Assembly: GCF_932276165.1 (NCBI RefSeq)
Contig: NC_063987.1
Coordinates: 5,580,001-5,644,000 of the forward strand
Reading direction: 5' to 3'
From: Plutella xylostella
Lineage: Eukaryota > Arthropoda > Insecta > Lepidoptera > Plutellidae
Length of the DNA stretch: 64,000 nucleotides
The translations under genes were made by a program, and so were the position numbers. The notes below the pieces were generated by a model. The model saw nothing but the letters and a program-made list of their open reading frames with translations, had not been told where the DNA came from and ran no database searches. Numbering within the stretch: position 1 is the stretch's first letter; the number at the start of each line of letters is the position of its first letter. This document shows, one piece after another, positions 21,781 to 33,330 of the stretch.

Positions 21781-22236
21781 ATGCCGTATGTGATGAGCGA
21801 CCGTGCGTTCTGACAGTTGCTTTGTTAAATTGTTTATAGTTACATCTCGTGTTGCACAACAGGCGTTACGAATACATTTGCGGATGTCAGATCGTGCTGC
21901 TGTGGTTATGGTTAGTCATAGTTGAAACATGGCTGTCACATAATTTGCGATAAAAGTCGGAGTTAAATGGTAATGTAAACTGAGTAAATGGCGACCATTT
22001 TCAAAACATTAATAGAACTGAACTGACGACTATTATATGGTATAGGTTAGGCGGTAGTGGCTGGATGGTCGCAGAGTTACGTGGCTCTTTGTGGGAGGGC
22101 TTACGTACAGTGATATAACTTATTTTTAATTATTCTCGCTCACACAGATATCTGTACCGGTGGTATGCCAGGTGGTATACCACCTTCTTTCTTTACTATT
22201 AGCTTACAATCAACATTTAGGCTTGTGGGCAGCTGT

Positions 22237-22382
22237 TGCAGCTTAAAAGGCTATTCGCGTTAACTTCGCCTATCTCTCAAAACACGCCACTGGATGCGAT
22301 CTTTAGCTTTCCGTATCCAATCATAACCAGCCACCTTTCACAAGTCGTCACGCCATCTAGCCGGAAGGCGTCCCACACTATA
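22237..22382 (-). pseudogene. C-terminal remnant of an RTE-clade LINE
   Basis: The minus strand from 22382 reads V-G-R-L-P-A-R-W-R-D-D-L, then a stop, then K-V-A-G-Y-D-W and A-K-D-R-I-Q-W-R-V-L. This is the terminal G-R-P-x-x-R-W-x-D-D-L block of RTE reverse transcriptases. Two in-frame stops show decay. It differs from the 14790-15560 copy. Confidence 0.8.
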
Positions 22383-22503
22383 AATAATAATAAACTTTAT
22401 TTGTTTGTCCGATTACCTGGGACCATACGAAGCACCAAGCAATTAGGTTTTTCCAGCGGAACTCCCTACAGAGACCTATTGAGTGTAAACACTAGCGACT
22501 GGG

Positions 22504-22540
22504 CCGCGCCGCCGCCGCCGCCGCCGCCACCGCCGCCGCT
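22504..22540 (+). repeat. CCG microsatellite
   Basis: About eleven CCG/GCC units with one CAC interruption. It makes a poly-proline run in a spurious plus-strand frame that starts inside the RTE remnant. Confidence 0.9.
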
Positions 22541-23976
22541 GGTGAAGTTAATCTGTGTCCTCGGAGCACCTCTAACCTCATTATCGGGTAACCGGAGCCC
22601 CGACCAGCCCCCGCTGGCTCACCGCCCGCATTCATAGTGATGGCCTACTCGTTCGTCGTATCCCATGACGTCGTAATCACGAGTAATGACGACTCAAGCC
22701 GCTAGCGTAATTAGATAGGTATAATTTTGTATGTCATCCGGATTAGCGACCCTGTCGGTAACGTTATAAACTAATAAAACGCATACAAATTCCAGTGACC
22801 CGCCTATAGAATTACTACACTATCTATCTGGTGTCTATCTCGCATGTGCTCTGATATGGCTGGAGAATCCGAACTTGTTTTTTTCAAATACCCGCTCACA
22901 TTAGGCGCAGAATAGTTGACCGTAGTAGTTGTATGTATAATACGTATAGGACGGCTTTAGGCTGAATTTGCGTAATTTTACAACCTACTTACACATGCAC
23001 AAGTTACACAATTAAAAATTATTACTCCACTCTTTTCACAGGTGGCTACGTGGCCACAACTATGGATACGGCAGTGAGTCGCGCTGGATTAACGTCAGAC
23101 ACTGTAACCATAGACAATGCCTACACGATCGTGTTAACTACCGTTTGCCGGCTGATTTTATCCTAAATATATTATATGACACATGGAATATAGGGACACA
23201 ACTCAAACATCATAGGTTTCGAATTTTTTTGACCAAATTTGGTTTTTTAATATATATTTTATACAATACAATTTAGCATAATTTCTGGTACCAAACGATG
23301 CTGGAATCGATAATACTACACCATAAATACGCTATAATAGAGAAGTACTTGTGGCGTGGTCCACAGTGTAATATATCACGGTTGGAGAGATCACGAGGAC
23401 GCGTCACAGACCATGTCTCTCAGCCCGCGAACAACTATAATTTATTGCATTGTTTTGGCCTCTAAATGATTTTAGAATTTACCTACTCTGTGGTAAACTA
23501 TACAATATGCCTTTCTGAGGGCCGATTTATGAGCCGTAGTTAACTCAACCATTGGTCATAAATCGTAACTATTTGTTAAAAACCAACAAAATTTGCTAAG
23601 CTGTAATGCTTGACACATGACTTGAATAATGGTTATAGTTGACTACGGATCAAAAAAGTAACTCTAAATGCAACACCTTTTCTATTAATTTTCACTCATA
23701 TAAATCAGTTACTATACGACCGACCATCAATATCCAACTTTTCGTAAGACGAAAATAGAACGTACTGATTGCAATATTGCAACGCACAAGTCCTTAAAAA
23801 CGGAAAGAAATAGTATGTAATTCAGAAAAAAGAAAAATAAGCCTGCTTATCTGGTCTACAAAAAGTCTCGTTTGTGCCTAGTATAAAGTCGTAAGTACAT
23901 TCATTAACTAATATGAATATGTTCTTGGGAACTGACTACTGACATGCTGCATCAACATTTAGACTAGTAAGTCTAA
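22541..23976. other. Non-coding stretch
   Basis: I see no gene, RNA or clear repeat structure here. Confidence 0.35.
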
Positions 23977-24526
23977 GGGTGGATTCGTCCAAACATCTCG
24001 TTACTCGAGAATAACTATACCGGAATAAAATTTATACGCGAGTAAATATCTGGGATAAGTACATATGCATTCTACCAAGTTATACCATGATTAATTGAAT
24101 GAACGAGGAACGAAACTATACTGCAACTAAAATAAAAATAGCTGCGTTTTCAAAGCATGCAATAGAAATGACATGCCAACTTAGTTTGAATGGATTATAA
24201 TAGTAGGAAATTGTTTATGTTTTAATATTTTATTCGCTGTTGTTATTCTGAGAATTTGCCTTTTAACGTACTTTTGTTTATGATTTGACAGATGTGTTTA
24301 TATGTCATTATGACGGTTTTCTAATCAGCTGATGTGCTGCCGCCATTACAAAATTACTCTCGGATAAGCTCGTTACACGGTAAATTTTGGCGGTATAACA
24401 TTTTATTCTTGGGATAAGCTACTTATCTTGGTTTCAGGTTTGGTAGAATGCAAAATCTGCTTACTCGCGAGTAACTGGTAGTTTACTCTCGAGTAAAAAG
24501 TTACTCGACGTTGGTCGAATCCGCCC
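23977..24526. mobile_element. Harbinger-like MITE, 550 bp, TAA duplication
   Basis: Ends GGGTGGATTCGTCCAA and TTGGTCGAATCCGCCC, flanked by TAA at 23974-23976 and 24527-24529. Subterminal regions carry repeated TTACTCG(C/A)GAGTAA-like palindromes on both sides, which could be transposase sites. No coding capacity. Confidence 0.8.
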
Positions 24527-24761
24527 TAAGTGTATTTGCGTAGGTCGACGGAAGCCGCAGGACAATTAACACGTTACGAGCTTCTCTACAATCTACAATC
24601 AACGTTACTCGGAATACAATTCCATAATACTCAATCCTATATGACGCAATATTTTCTACTGGTTATTTTAGTTAATTCTCTTGCATGGTAAAATAAAAAC
24701 CAAGTCTGTCTGTAGTTACTTACTGTTTATCTTTGGTAAGCATTTTTTACTTACTTATCTT

Positions 24762-24910
24762 TAAGATAAGATAAGATAAGATATTCTTTATTTGTACACA
24801 AAAATATGGACAACATTACAAAACTTAATCTATTAACACGTATGTACAAATGTCGGTCTTATCGCTTAAAGCGATTTCTTCCAGACAACCTTTGGGTGGA
24901 AGGATATTTA
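24762..24910 (-). mobile_element. LINE 3' tail ending in TATCT repeats
   Basis: On the minus strand: CCACCCAAAGGTTGTCTGG, then a self-complementary GCGATTT/AAAGCGAT stretch, ending in ACAAATAAAGAAT and a (TATCT)n tail (plus-strand GATAA repeats at 24763-24782). The same tail type occurs at 38839-38938 and 39960-40525. Probably a 5'-truncated non-LTR element or a SINE using its tail. Confidence 0.7.
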
Positions 24911-24997
24911 GATGTAAAGGGTAAAGTGTACCAGGAATAAAGAATATACCATAAATATTTAATATACCAATACAAACTACTCACAATATATAAATTT

Positions 24998-25060
24998 AAC
25001 CGACTTCGAAAAAAGGAGGAGAATCTCAATTCATCCGTTTTTATTTTTTTTGTAAGTATG
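24998..25060 (-). repeat. GAAGTCGGTTAA repeat terminus
   Basis: The plus strand begins TTAACCGACTTCGAAAAAAG and then GGAGGAGAATCTCAATTC. A closely related terminus in the other orientation lies at 54510-54560. Only the end of the family is recognisable. Confidence 0.5.
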
Positions 25061-27486
25061 TTCTGTTCACTGATATTTCTTACATTTACATCTTAAAATT
25101 ATACCAAAATAAGTAATCCGCAAAGCTTTTTCCACACAAACCCACTTCTAGAATGTGTGAACTCATTTAGGTTAGACAACGTTTCTATTTCGGAGTGAGA
25201 ATTGTACATTTGAAGACCTGTTAACCTGTTATAGACAACTGAACAGTGTAATTTTAGACGAGCTCCTACTTGGCCGCCCACGCGCGCAAATTGCCTGCTG
25301 TGAAATTAAGAGTTACCTACGTAAGGATGTTTTTATTTACCAAGGAAATAAGAAGATTCCGGTTTATTTCCGTAACTAAGGAGTGTATTCTGAGTATAGG
25401 TCAAAGGCCAACCAGTGGTTTCTCAACTTTGAAGCCTTCAATATCTAGAAAGGCTTTGTCAATTGGACACTAATTATTTTCGCTTATAAAATTCGTTCCA
25501 TTTGACTCTTCATTCAATTAAAGGTCATTAAAGGTCAGTATAGAACAAAATAAAATATCGTATAGGTACAAACGTGTGTGTAGAATGTCCGAAAAAGTGC
25601 CATCAAACATTTTACACCATTGTTATATCAAATAATATGTTATACATACAAACAAGACCACAGGACAAAATAACATAGTCTTAACTTTCAAACTACATAA
25701 TTACAAACGCCTTTTTCCGACAGCGTTTTTTTTTCTACAGAAGCATTCTTTAGGAAAAGCTCGGTTTACTTTGAAAAACGTGTAATTATTTGAAATCTGT
25801 AATTAAAGCGTTCACTTTTAAATTACAGAGCGTTGTGTTGTCGCTGATGTAACGGTCAAATGCGAAGCTTTGTGAGTTTAAACCTCTTTGTACTGCGCAA
25901 CATTCCTCTTACAAGTCTCTTATTAGGCTTGTAAAAATTACATTCCGAACCTTGCATATCTTTGCTATGAAGCTAATAAAAAAGGAGTTGTTAAGTATGT
26001 GGTGTAATCATTATATCTAAAAATATATTTACCTATAATCTTTTTTTGTCCATATTTTTCACAGTTATTTGTAGAATTTATACATGCATAGTTCGAGAGA
26101 GCTGAAATTAGTGCTGATCTGTTTGCAGATACTGGTTAACACTAAAGAAAATTGAAAAATATGAGCAGCTTCTTACATCACCCCATCAGGAATTTATTTA
26201 CCCTGTATACCACGCTATACTGCCACATTCCGACCGTCCGTAGGTTTTACAAATTACCATTCATTAGACTCAGAAATGCGCGTCTGTGATGCAAATTCAA
26301 TGTTTTTCATCTTCTATGTTTTGTACACATAATATACAAAGCTAGCAAACAAGGAAAACCTAGTAATTAAGTATTGTACATACAATTTTTACGCGTACCT
26401 ATGCATACATAAATGCATTATTTATTTGCCTGCATAATTGCTTCTTATATTGTTAAAAAATATATAAAGAACAAACGCGACTACACGTTGTTCTATGTAT
26501 GTATATTTACATAATATATGTTTTATTTTAACATAAATTAAGTCCTCTTTATAAGCATCATATTTAAGTTCCTTTATACGGTTTATACCTCTATTTTCTG
26601 ATAGATAGGTATCTGAAAGAAAACTAGCAACATCCTGGGTAGCCTAACTTGATATAAAATCCAATATTTTCCGACCCAAGTCCTAACCAACTGCAAACAG
26701 AATCAAACTGCAAACTTGAAGAATTTAAAGAAACCTGACCATAAAAATAGTAAATACAATTTCGTGCCTCTGAAAGGATGGAATCTGTAGAATGCAAACC
26801 GCACCCCCTGGAGGCCGGAGTGGGAAACTTTGATTTGATTCACACAATTTGGCGGGAAAAATATTGGAATTGTAATTCTGACTCAAGAAGGGTAGTGTCT
26901 CTTTTGGCAGAATCCTCCATTTTATTTTTGGGAGGTAAGTATCATGTATCATGTTTTGTATATTTACCTTCTATGTAATTTAAAAAGTGGATTTTTTTAT
27001 GGCTCCAAAACTAAAAAAGAGGAGTGTCATACGTCTGGAGTATATCTGTGTCTGTCTCTAACCGCAGACCCTTCGATTCGATGTAAATATAACGAATTCT
27101 GTTCATATTTTATAACGAGGAAAACGACACAATACCAAAATCTATGAGTAATTTATTACAAACTTGGACACAAAGAAGAGAAAATCGCTAAACTTGAATG
27201 AGTAATGAAAGTCCAAGTTGCTTTATTAAGATTTATGACTGAAAAAAATATACAAACTTCAGCCAAAGTTAATTATTACAAAGCACTCATTAGTTTCTAA
27301 AATGTTATGAATGTTTGTTAGAAAACTCCGCGAAAACTGGTATAAATAAGTACAACCTATGTAGGTACTATAGTACAGTGAACTTTAAGCCGTATAAAAT
27401 GAAATGGCTTCAAGGCTTATGACGCACAAAACAAGGACCACACAAATATCAACATAAGTAGTTGCGCCGTGATTGTTCACTCCCAT
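25061..27486. other. Non-coding stretch
   Basis: No gene supported. The only points of note are a consensus E2F-like site at 26848-26859 and a GAG/GTAAGT donor-like sequence at about 26932-26940 downstream of it. Confidence 0.35.
26848..26859 (+). promoter_or_regulatory. E2F-like site TTTGGCGGGAAA
   Basis: Exact match to the classical E2F/DP consensus. It lies 80 bp upstream of a good donor-like sequence, so the 26778-26935 block could be a first exon, but no further exon is identifiable. Confidence 0.3.
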
Positions 27487-27518
27487 CCTAACTAATACTA
27501 TAAATGCGAAAGTAACTG

Positions 27519-27549
<31 letters not shown>

Positions 27550-27702
27550 TACTCTTTCACGCCAAAACTACTGAACGGATTTGAATGAAATTTGGTATAT
27601 ATACGGTCTAGACCCTGGGAAAGAACATAGGCTACTTTTTATCCCGGAATTCCCACGGGAAAACTTTTTAAGGCGAAGCGAAGCGCGCGGGAACAGCTAG
27701 TA
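27487..27702 (+). mobile_element. Helitron-like (Lep1-type) non-autonomous repeat
   Basis: Begins CTAACTAATACTATAAATGCG, has a (TCTG)n run at about 27517-27548, then a block with CCCGGAATTCCCACGGG, and ends AACAGCTAG. This order matches a common lepidopteran repeat that I recall as Lep1, classed as Helitron-like. Assignment is from memory; the CTAG-type end fits. Confidence 0.6.
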
Positions 27703-28199
27703 TTGTATAAATAAGCTTTGCAACGGTACTATTTTTGACACCTAGACATTTATTTATTATTCATACGTAATTGGTGATTTGGAAACTGAAATTGAAAACC
27801 CGCACCCATCCACCTATTTTATCAAACTCTAGCAGGTCGCAAAATGAAGCGTAGTGGAAAATTTAAGTTTATAAGAAACTAGAAGTAAATAAAAGTTTAC
27901 AGAGCAAAGTGCGACCATTGCACGTTATTTTTTATATTAAATACGAATTTTGCCAAATCTCTTTCATTACATGTTCTTGCTCTAAATAGTAAATGAGAAT
28001 ATATTCGCCGTGTCACTGCAGTCATGAAACGCTAATTTCCCGTGGGATTCACTTAGCTGCTAATACTAATCATCACTGCGGCCCCACGGGATATCTACCT
28101 GAAAACATATTAATGATGCGAATAATGTCCATTTCGTGGAGGTATCCGGTAGGTAATTATCGTGCACAACTGTTAGTGGAGAGAACTTAGCTTACTCAG

Positions 28200-28510
28200 T
28201 GCGTCTCTGGTCAAGTGGCAGAAAGTCGCTAGTTGATACAGGGATCTGGGTTCGATTTCAGTGACCATTACCGTTTTCGCTCGTATAAACTAACGTTAAA
28301 AATCCCTGACAAGTCGCATAACTTTTGAACGACTAAGCCGATTTTGATAAAATATGGCTCAGAACACTCGGCGTAACATTACCTATGACCCTCAAAAATA
28401 AATCAAAATGTGTTCAGCTGTTATGGAGCCACGGTGCCAGAGACAGATACACACATACACAGATACGTTAAACTTATAACACACGTCTTTTCCGTCGCGG
28501 ATTAAAAAGG
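28200..28510 (+). mobile_element. tRNA-headed SINE
   Basis: A box TGGTCAAGTGG at 28208-28218 and B box GGTTCGATTTC at 28249-28259. A body follows with the GACTAAGCCGATTTTGATA block shared with 18700 and 52600, and a tail region with ACACAGATACGTTAAAC. The B box has one mismatch at its last position. Confidence 0.65.
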
Positions 28511-30156
28511 AGAGCCATAGACTACGGTTTGTCACCGTATTTTGGCGCCTGTAATAGACTGCGCGGGGCACAGAGGCTCCATTCGTTTACCTGGAAACCT
28601 CATAGTATATCAACACTCTCATTATACAACGTGTCTCTACATAAGTGTGAAATGCAATCAAACTACGGCCGGACCCGGGGGGCTCAACTTATAATTGCAA
28701 TCTATATGAAACGTGCTGGTGACAAAAATACGTAGGTCCCCTGTGGCGGAGTTTGTAACTAATATCTGTAATTGCACATGTGCAACTTTTATTTTGTTGC
28801 GGGTTGCGTGCGGCGCACTTTATGTAACTGAGTTTTAAAACCGAGGAAGTTTTAATTCTGCCGGGTTATTTTCCCCTTCTACTTCTGCCCCATCTGGGAG
28901 CGCTGAGGCGTCTGAAATTTCGTGCTGTTGAAACCTGAAGTTTTAGAAATTCATACGAAGGTAGTTTTTTAAGATTTAGGTAAATATTTAATATAAGTAA
29001 TAATATTATATAACCAGAGGTAAAACAAATACACAATTTATGAGTTCAGTTAATAATTAAAATCTCTTTTCGATAAATTATTCAAGAAATATAATTCTTA
29101 CCTGGTAGAATAAAACTCCAAAATCTCTTAATATACAGACAAGAGAGGAAGTTATGTATAACATATTAACTTGATGAGTTTCTGCAACTTCCACTTGCAG
29201 TATTTTGATCCTGAACTTCAGGCACCGTCCGTTAACGCTGTAGAGAAATTTTCACCCCAAATTTTCTCCATTTTAACAAGTTTGTTTTCATCTGATCAAT
29301 GCTTCACTTGGGACGTACTTGATACCTATTAATCTTTTTAACAGTGATTGATATCGCTTTTTTCTCTCGAAAACATTTTAAACAGATGAAACAAAGTTTT
29401 TAGACTACGTTTTTTTGTGATTAAGACATTAGTGTATCTTTTTTAGATTGGTAAATATATTTCTCAGGATTTATTCTACCTCTCGGGTACAAGTTAATAA
29501 TGCATATTTACAAAGAACAGAATGGAGCCAATCAACCTTTGAAACGCGAATCATGGCTTGACCACACTGACACTGACACTTTCGATTAAGCCAATTACAA
29601 TTATAGTTAATTTTATTTCTGGCTAGCTCATTATAATGTTGAATCTTCATTATGTATAATTAACAAAAATTTACTCAAAATGCAACACTACCAATATGAA
29701 ATGAACTTGTTTCTTGGTGAACTGTAGACAGCTGCATGCTTCTCGAAATACACAACTATCCTACCGAGAATAATAAATAACTTGAAAGGAACTATTTGTA
29801 CGCTTATTTGCATATTTCTACTTCTTGAATTTCTTAGGAATGGACCGTTTAAATAGCCGATGTTTGCAGCTGTAAAGTTAAGCTCAGTATTATAAATTGC
29901 ATTTTTATTTACAGTAAAAACACACTATTTAGGGTTCCGCGTCATCGGTTAATAAGCACTCGGATATACCTTAACCATATCTTTTTAGGAAAAAGCTCAA
30001 GATGAAGAAGCCATGGCTACACAGATTATATGTAATTCTGAGCATATAATATGTATATCCCATCAAAAACAATACTTGTCAAAAAACCGAGTCTCGTAAC
30101 TCAGTTGTTCTACGGTAAAAAGTTGTGAGATCCATGTAATACCATGTCTTATCCGC
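28511..30156. other. Non-coding stretch
   Basis: AT-rich. No gene, RNA or clear repeat boundary seen. Confidence 0.35.
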
Positions 30157-30311
30157 GCACGCATCTCAATCTTAAAAATCTTTAATGTTTTATATAAATA
30201 TATTGACTCGGCCATCGCATGGAAACACGTGTTAATTAAATTATTTAGTGCGATGACCAAGTCAATATATTTATATAAAACATTAAAGATTTTTAAGATT
30301 GAGATGCGTGC
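30157..30311. repeat. Near-perfect hairpin, 62-bp arms and 31-nt loop
   Basis: 30157-30218 and 30250-30311 are inverted copies differing at two positions out of 62. Each difference would leave a G-U wobble in a minus-strand transcript and an A-C mismatch in a plus-strand one. No target duplication or transposon-like terminus flanks it, and no second copy was noticed in the window. It could be a hairpin-RNA precursor, a MITE or a recent inverted duplication. Confidence 0.9.
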
Positions 30312-32294
30312 AAGAATCAAGAATCTTTATTTTTGGCTACGTAATGTACGTAATGAATAAACGTAACTTTGATACTTCGTACTGCATCAAATTTCCCTAA
30401 TTAAATTTTAACCTTAGTTTCCAATACACAAAGTTCATTGTACATTAAGAAAATTTGACTATAAGTGGTAGCACTGGTAGCCTGATGTGCTTTGTCCGTA
30501 GGTAGGTAATCCATCCTTTGCGGATTTCATTTGCATGACGGGAATTTTTGCTCGATTTGGCAGGGGCACTACCGTGCGCCTATATTTACTTATATGTGAT
30601 TATGAAATTGTTTAAGCAGTTATGTACCTATCTAGAAAAGTGGAACAAAATTTAAAATTTAACTCGAGTTGAAATATTTTAGTTTTCCCTTGATTCATAC
30701 ACCAAACACTACTTATATTCCAAATTTGAAGCTTCTAGGTCTGCTAGAAGTGCCTTAGAATTTTTATGATCGGTGAGTCAGTCAGTGAGTGACAAAATTA
30801 AGAAACTTTGACCTGTTATAATTCTTAAACTACTGTTTCAAATTTAATGAAATTTGAAATATACCGTGTCTTTACAATGCCTGCATGGTTAGGGAAAATT
30901 CAGTCTTCTAGTTTTATCCACAACGAAGATACAGGGTCGAAAATGGTCTGAATTGCTTCGAGAAAAGGATGGTACGGCCTTGCCGCTTTTTTGCTCGACT
31001 TAGTGGTGATATTACATAGTGTTTGTATCTGCTGTTGTGTTATTGGCAATTGGTTTGTTTTACTGAAGCTAAAATGACAGCCCTAGTGACTGACTGTGTG
31101 TAGCCTGTAGCAACCCTACACGCAGTGAAGCTCGCGGGCGAAAGGTAGCTAAAAATACATTTTCATTTCTTTAGAAAAAAGTGAGCATTCTCTAAAAAGC
31201 CTCAGGCTTCGACGTAGCTATTTATTCTGCGGTGGAGGGAACATTAAAATCTAAGCCGCGCGGCTCCAGGGAAATCAAATCCTGATTCAGAAGTGTTGGA
31301 AGATGGCCCACCTTGATATCGAGGCCTATTCCACTCGGGTCCACGGGACATGACCCTCGGTTACCTATGCGGATGGTATACAGAGATTAGGCTTAATTTC
31401 CACTAACACACTTGGGTTATGTCAACTAATACCTGTATGTACCTACGGCGCAAAGGGTGCCGAGCTATTTTTATTTTTTAACCTCACATTCATAGGTGGC
31501 GTAGAAAGCGTCATCGCGATACAGGAATGTTGACTTTCTGAATGAAATAAAGATGCACCTCGTGTGTTTATTAGTTCATCAGTTAACCGTGAAACAGTAA
31601 CCGACATCAATCCATACGTAGGTACAAACTTTTGTGTCTGCAATATACTTAGGTACGTACAATGTATTGTTACTACACTCGTGTAAACTTTTACGTTTGT
31701 ATTTTTTTTATTTATGTGCAATTTTATTGTGCACTAGTAGTGTATGATTTATTTTCTTATTACATCGCAGTATATTGTAAAAAAAACTATTACGGTGTGC
31801 ATGGAAAAGGCAGAAAAGTGTTTCATTAAAGCTTTTCTTTCAGCGAATAATATTTTGTACCTATTAAAAGAATTTTTAATCAATGTGCAGAATAAAGTGA
31901 GTATCGAATGAATTTTTCACAACTTAATGGGAAGTAATTATTTTGCGAAGAAGTTGCAGAATTAACAGAAATAACCTTTGTTTGTTTTCAGCACTTCGTT
32001 TTTCATTTGTTTTTAATATTTTATTTTGGATACGACGCTCGTGCCCCGTTCACAGCTCTGCTAAATTGAATACTGATTGGTGCCGCATATGTGAATCGAT
32101 TCATTTGATGACATCTCTATGCATTGAGAGTACCGGGACGATCGGCATCGGGATTCGAACGCTGAACCGCTCACTTATCGATATTAGTTTGGGTCAAATG
32201 CTCAATCGGGGTAGAGTTCTGTGAAAATTAAGTGAGGTATCATAATTTGGATGATTTGTAAACTTTTTTATTTCATGGATTTCATTAGCCAGCA
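30312..32294. other. Non-coding stretch
   Basis: No gene seen. Short open frames lack family features. Confidence 0.35.
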
Positions 32295-32400
32295 ATATGA
32301 CACGCAAACTCACGTCTTGTAGTTCCTTGCAGGGAGGCAGAGGTGCATTGCTGCACTTTTTTCACCAGTGTTGAGTTTATTGTTTATGCCCGACCTCATT
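32295..32400. repeat. SINE body fragment
   Basis: Contains GGCAGAGGTGCATTGCTGC, identical to part of the fuller SINE at 53030-53236. The tRNA-like head is missing. Confidence 0.55.
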
Positions 32401-32825
32401 GCCGTATAACATAACTAACAGAAGAGCGAACATATATTTAAGATGAGAGAGTAAATAAATCAAATAATCTTATAAGATTACAGTTGACACCTAATTTTGG
32501 GAACTGATCGTAAAATTAATATTGAAGCTTGGTATCAGGTATCATAGTGGTTAGTAACGCTGACTGATACTTTTTTTGGAATATTTTACAACTCTACATT
32601 ATTATGTAGGTAGACTAATCTACTTTAATATAAGTACATCCGTCATGGTATAAAAAAAAACGTGAACGTAAAACTAAACTTAAACTTCTTACCTAAAATT
32701 CAATAAAAAAAAACAGGTCTTCCTACACCAGCAAGTCGATATAACTTATTAATCACTCTAACGTATTCCATCGCAGTTTGCCGACGGTCCTGTGTAAGCA
32801 GCAAGTCAGTAGACCCGCGTCACAG

Positions 32826-32871
32826 TGACGTCACCTGCCAGCTATGACGTCACCTGCCAGTGATGACGTCA
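32826..32871. promoter_or_regulatory. Three CRE palindromes at 19-bp spacing
   Basis: TGACGTCA occurs at 32826-32833, 32845-32852 and 32864-32871, in a 19-bp repeat (TGACGTCACCTGCCAG plus three bases). The CACCTG core between sites is also an E-box. Full CRE sites are bound by CREB/ATF bZIP dimers. Two helical turns of spacing would put all three on roughly one face of the DNA. Confidence 0.6.
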
Positions 32872-33189
32872 CTGATCCGGCATATCTGGACGAGCCAGTC
32901 GCAACTACGCACACAACTAGCGATTAGCATCACCTAACTAATTAATAACTAGAGGCTAAATACAAGAGTATACATACACGTGGTTTTGCAAAAGTGGTAG
33001 GTATAACCCGAAAGGCGTACTACTTTTTCTACGCACAACAAAGTTTGTTATGAAGAAAATTTTTTTTTTTTAACTCGTAGAAAAAAAAGAGGTTTTGATG
33101 GACCCACTTATTCACCCCTTGCACCCGCAACATCATTCTTCCCACGACCATCTCACACACATTTCATATACACAATAAAGTGTACTCAC

Positions 33190-33275
33190 CTGTACTCGGC
33201 CACCTCAATACTGTTGTCCGGCGGCGGACAATCGCGCACAGAAGTATAATTGGCGCGTGGGGCGCCCCTCGGCCG
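33190..33275 (-). other. Possible exon ending at a consensus donor
   Basis: On the minus strand a CpG-rich block ends in CAG/GTGAGT (exon end at 33190), a perfect donor. One frame reads C-P-P-P-D-N-S-I-E-V-A-E-Y up to the donor; another starts with ATG near 33275 and reads through A-P-I-I-L-L-C-A-I-V. The local G+C jump (33190-33330) fits a promoter-proximal first exon. No acceptor or downstream exon is assigned. Confidence 0.3.
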
Positions 33276-33330
33276 TGCATATTAAACCGGGTCCGGACAA
33301 AGGCGCCGGGCGACCGGCCCGGACCGACCG

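Larger units (their letters stand above)
18811..22236. other. Long non-coding stretch with hairpins and GC patches
   Basis: No gene supported. It holds a 13-bp-arm hairpin at 19127-19139/19163-19175, the GTAGC-rich patch at 19395-19462, an ACAT microsatellite near 19855-19870, a fairly GC-rich non-repeat patch at 20170-20400 and the CRE-bearing island at 21660-21780. Confidence 0.4.

Noticed and set aside
22236..22637. 133-codon frame with poly-proline
   Set aside because: It starts in the antisense of an RTE remnant and runs through a CCG microsatellite.
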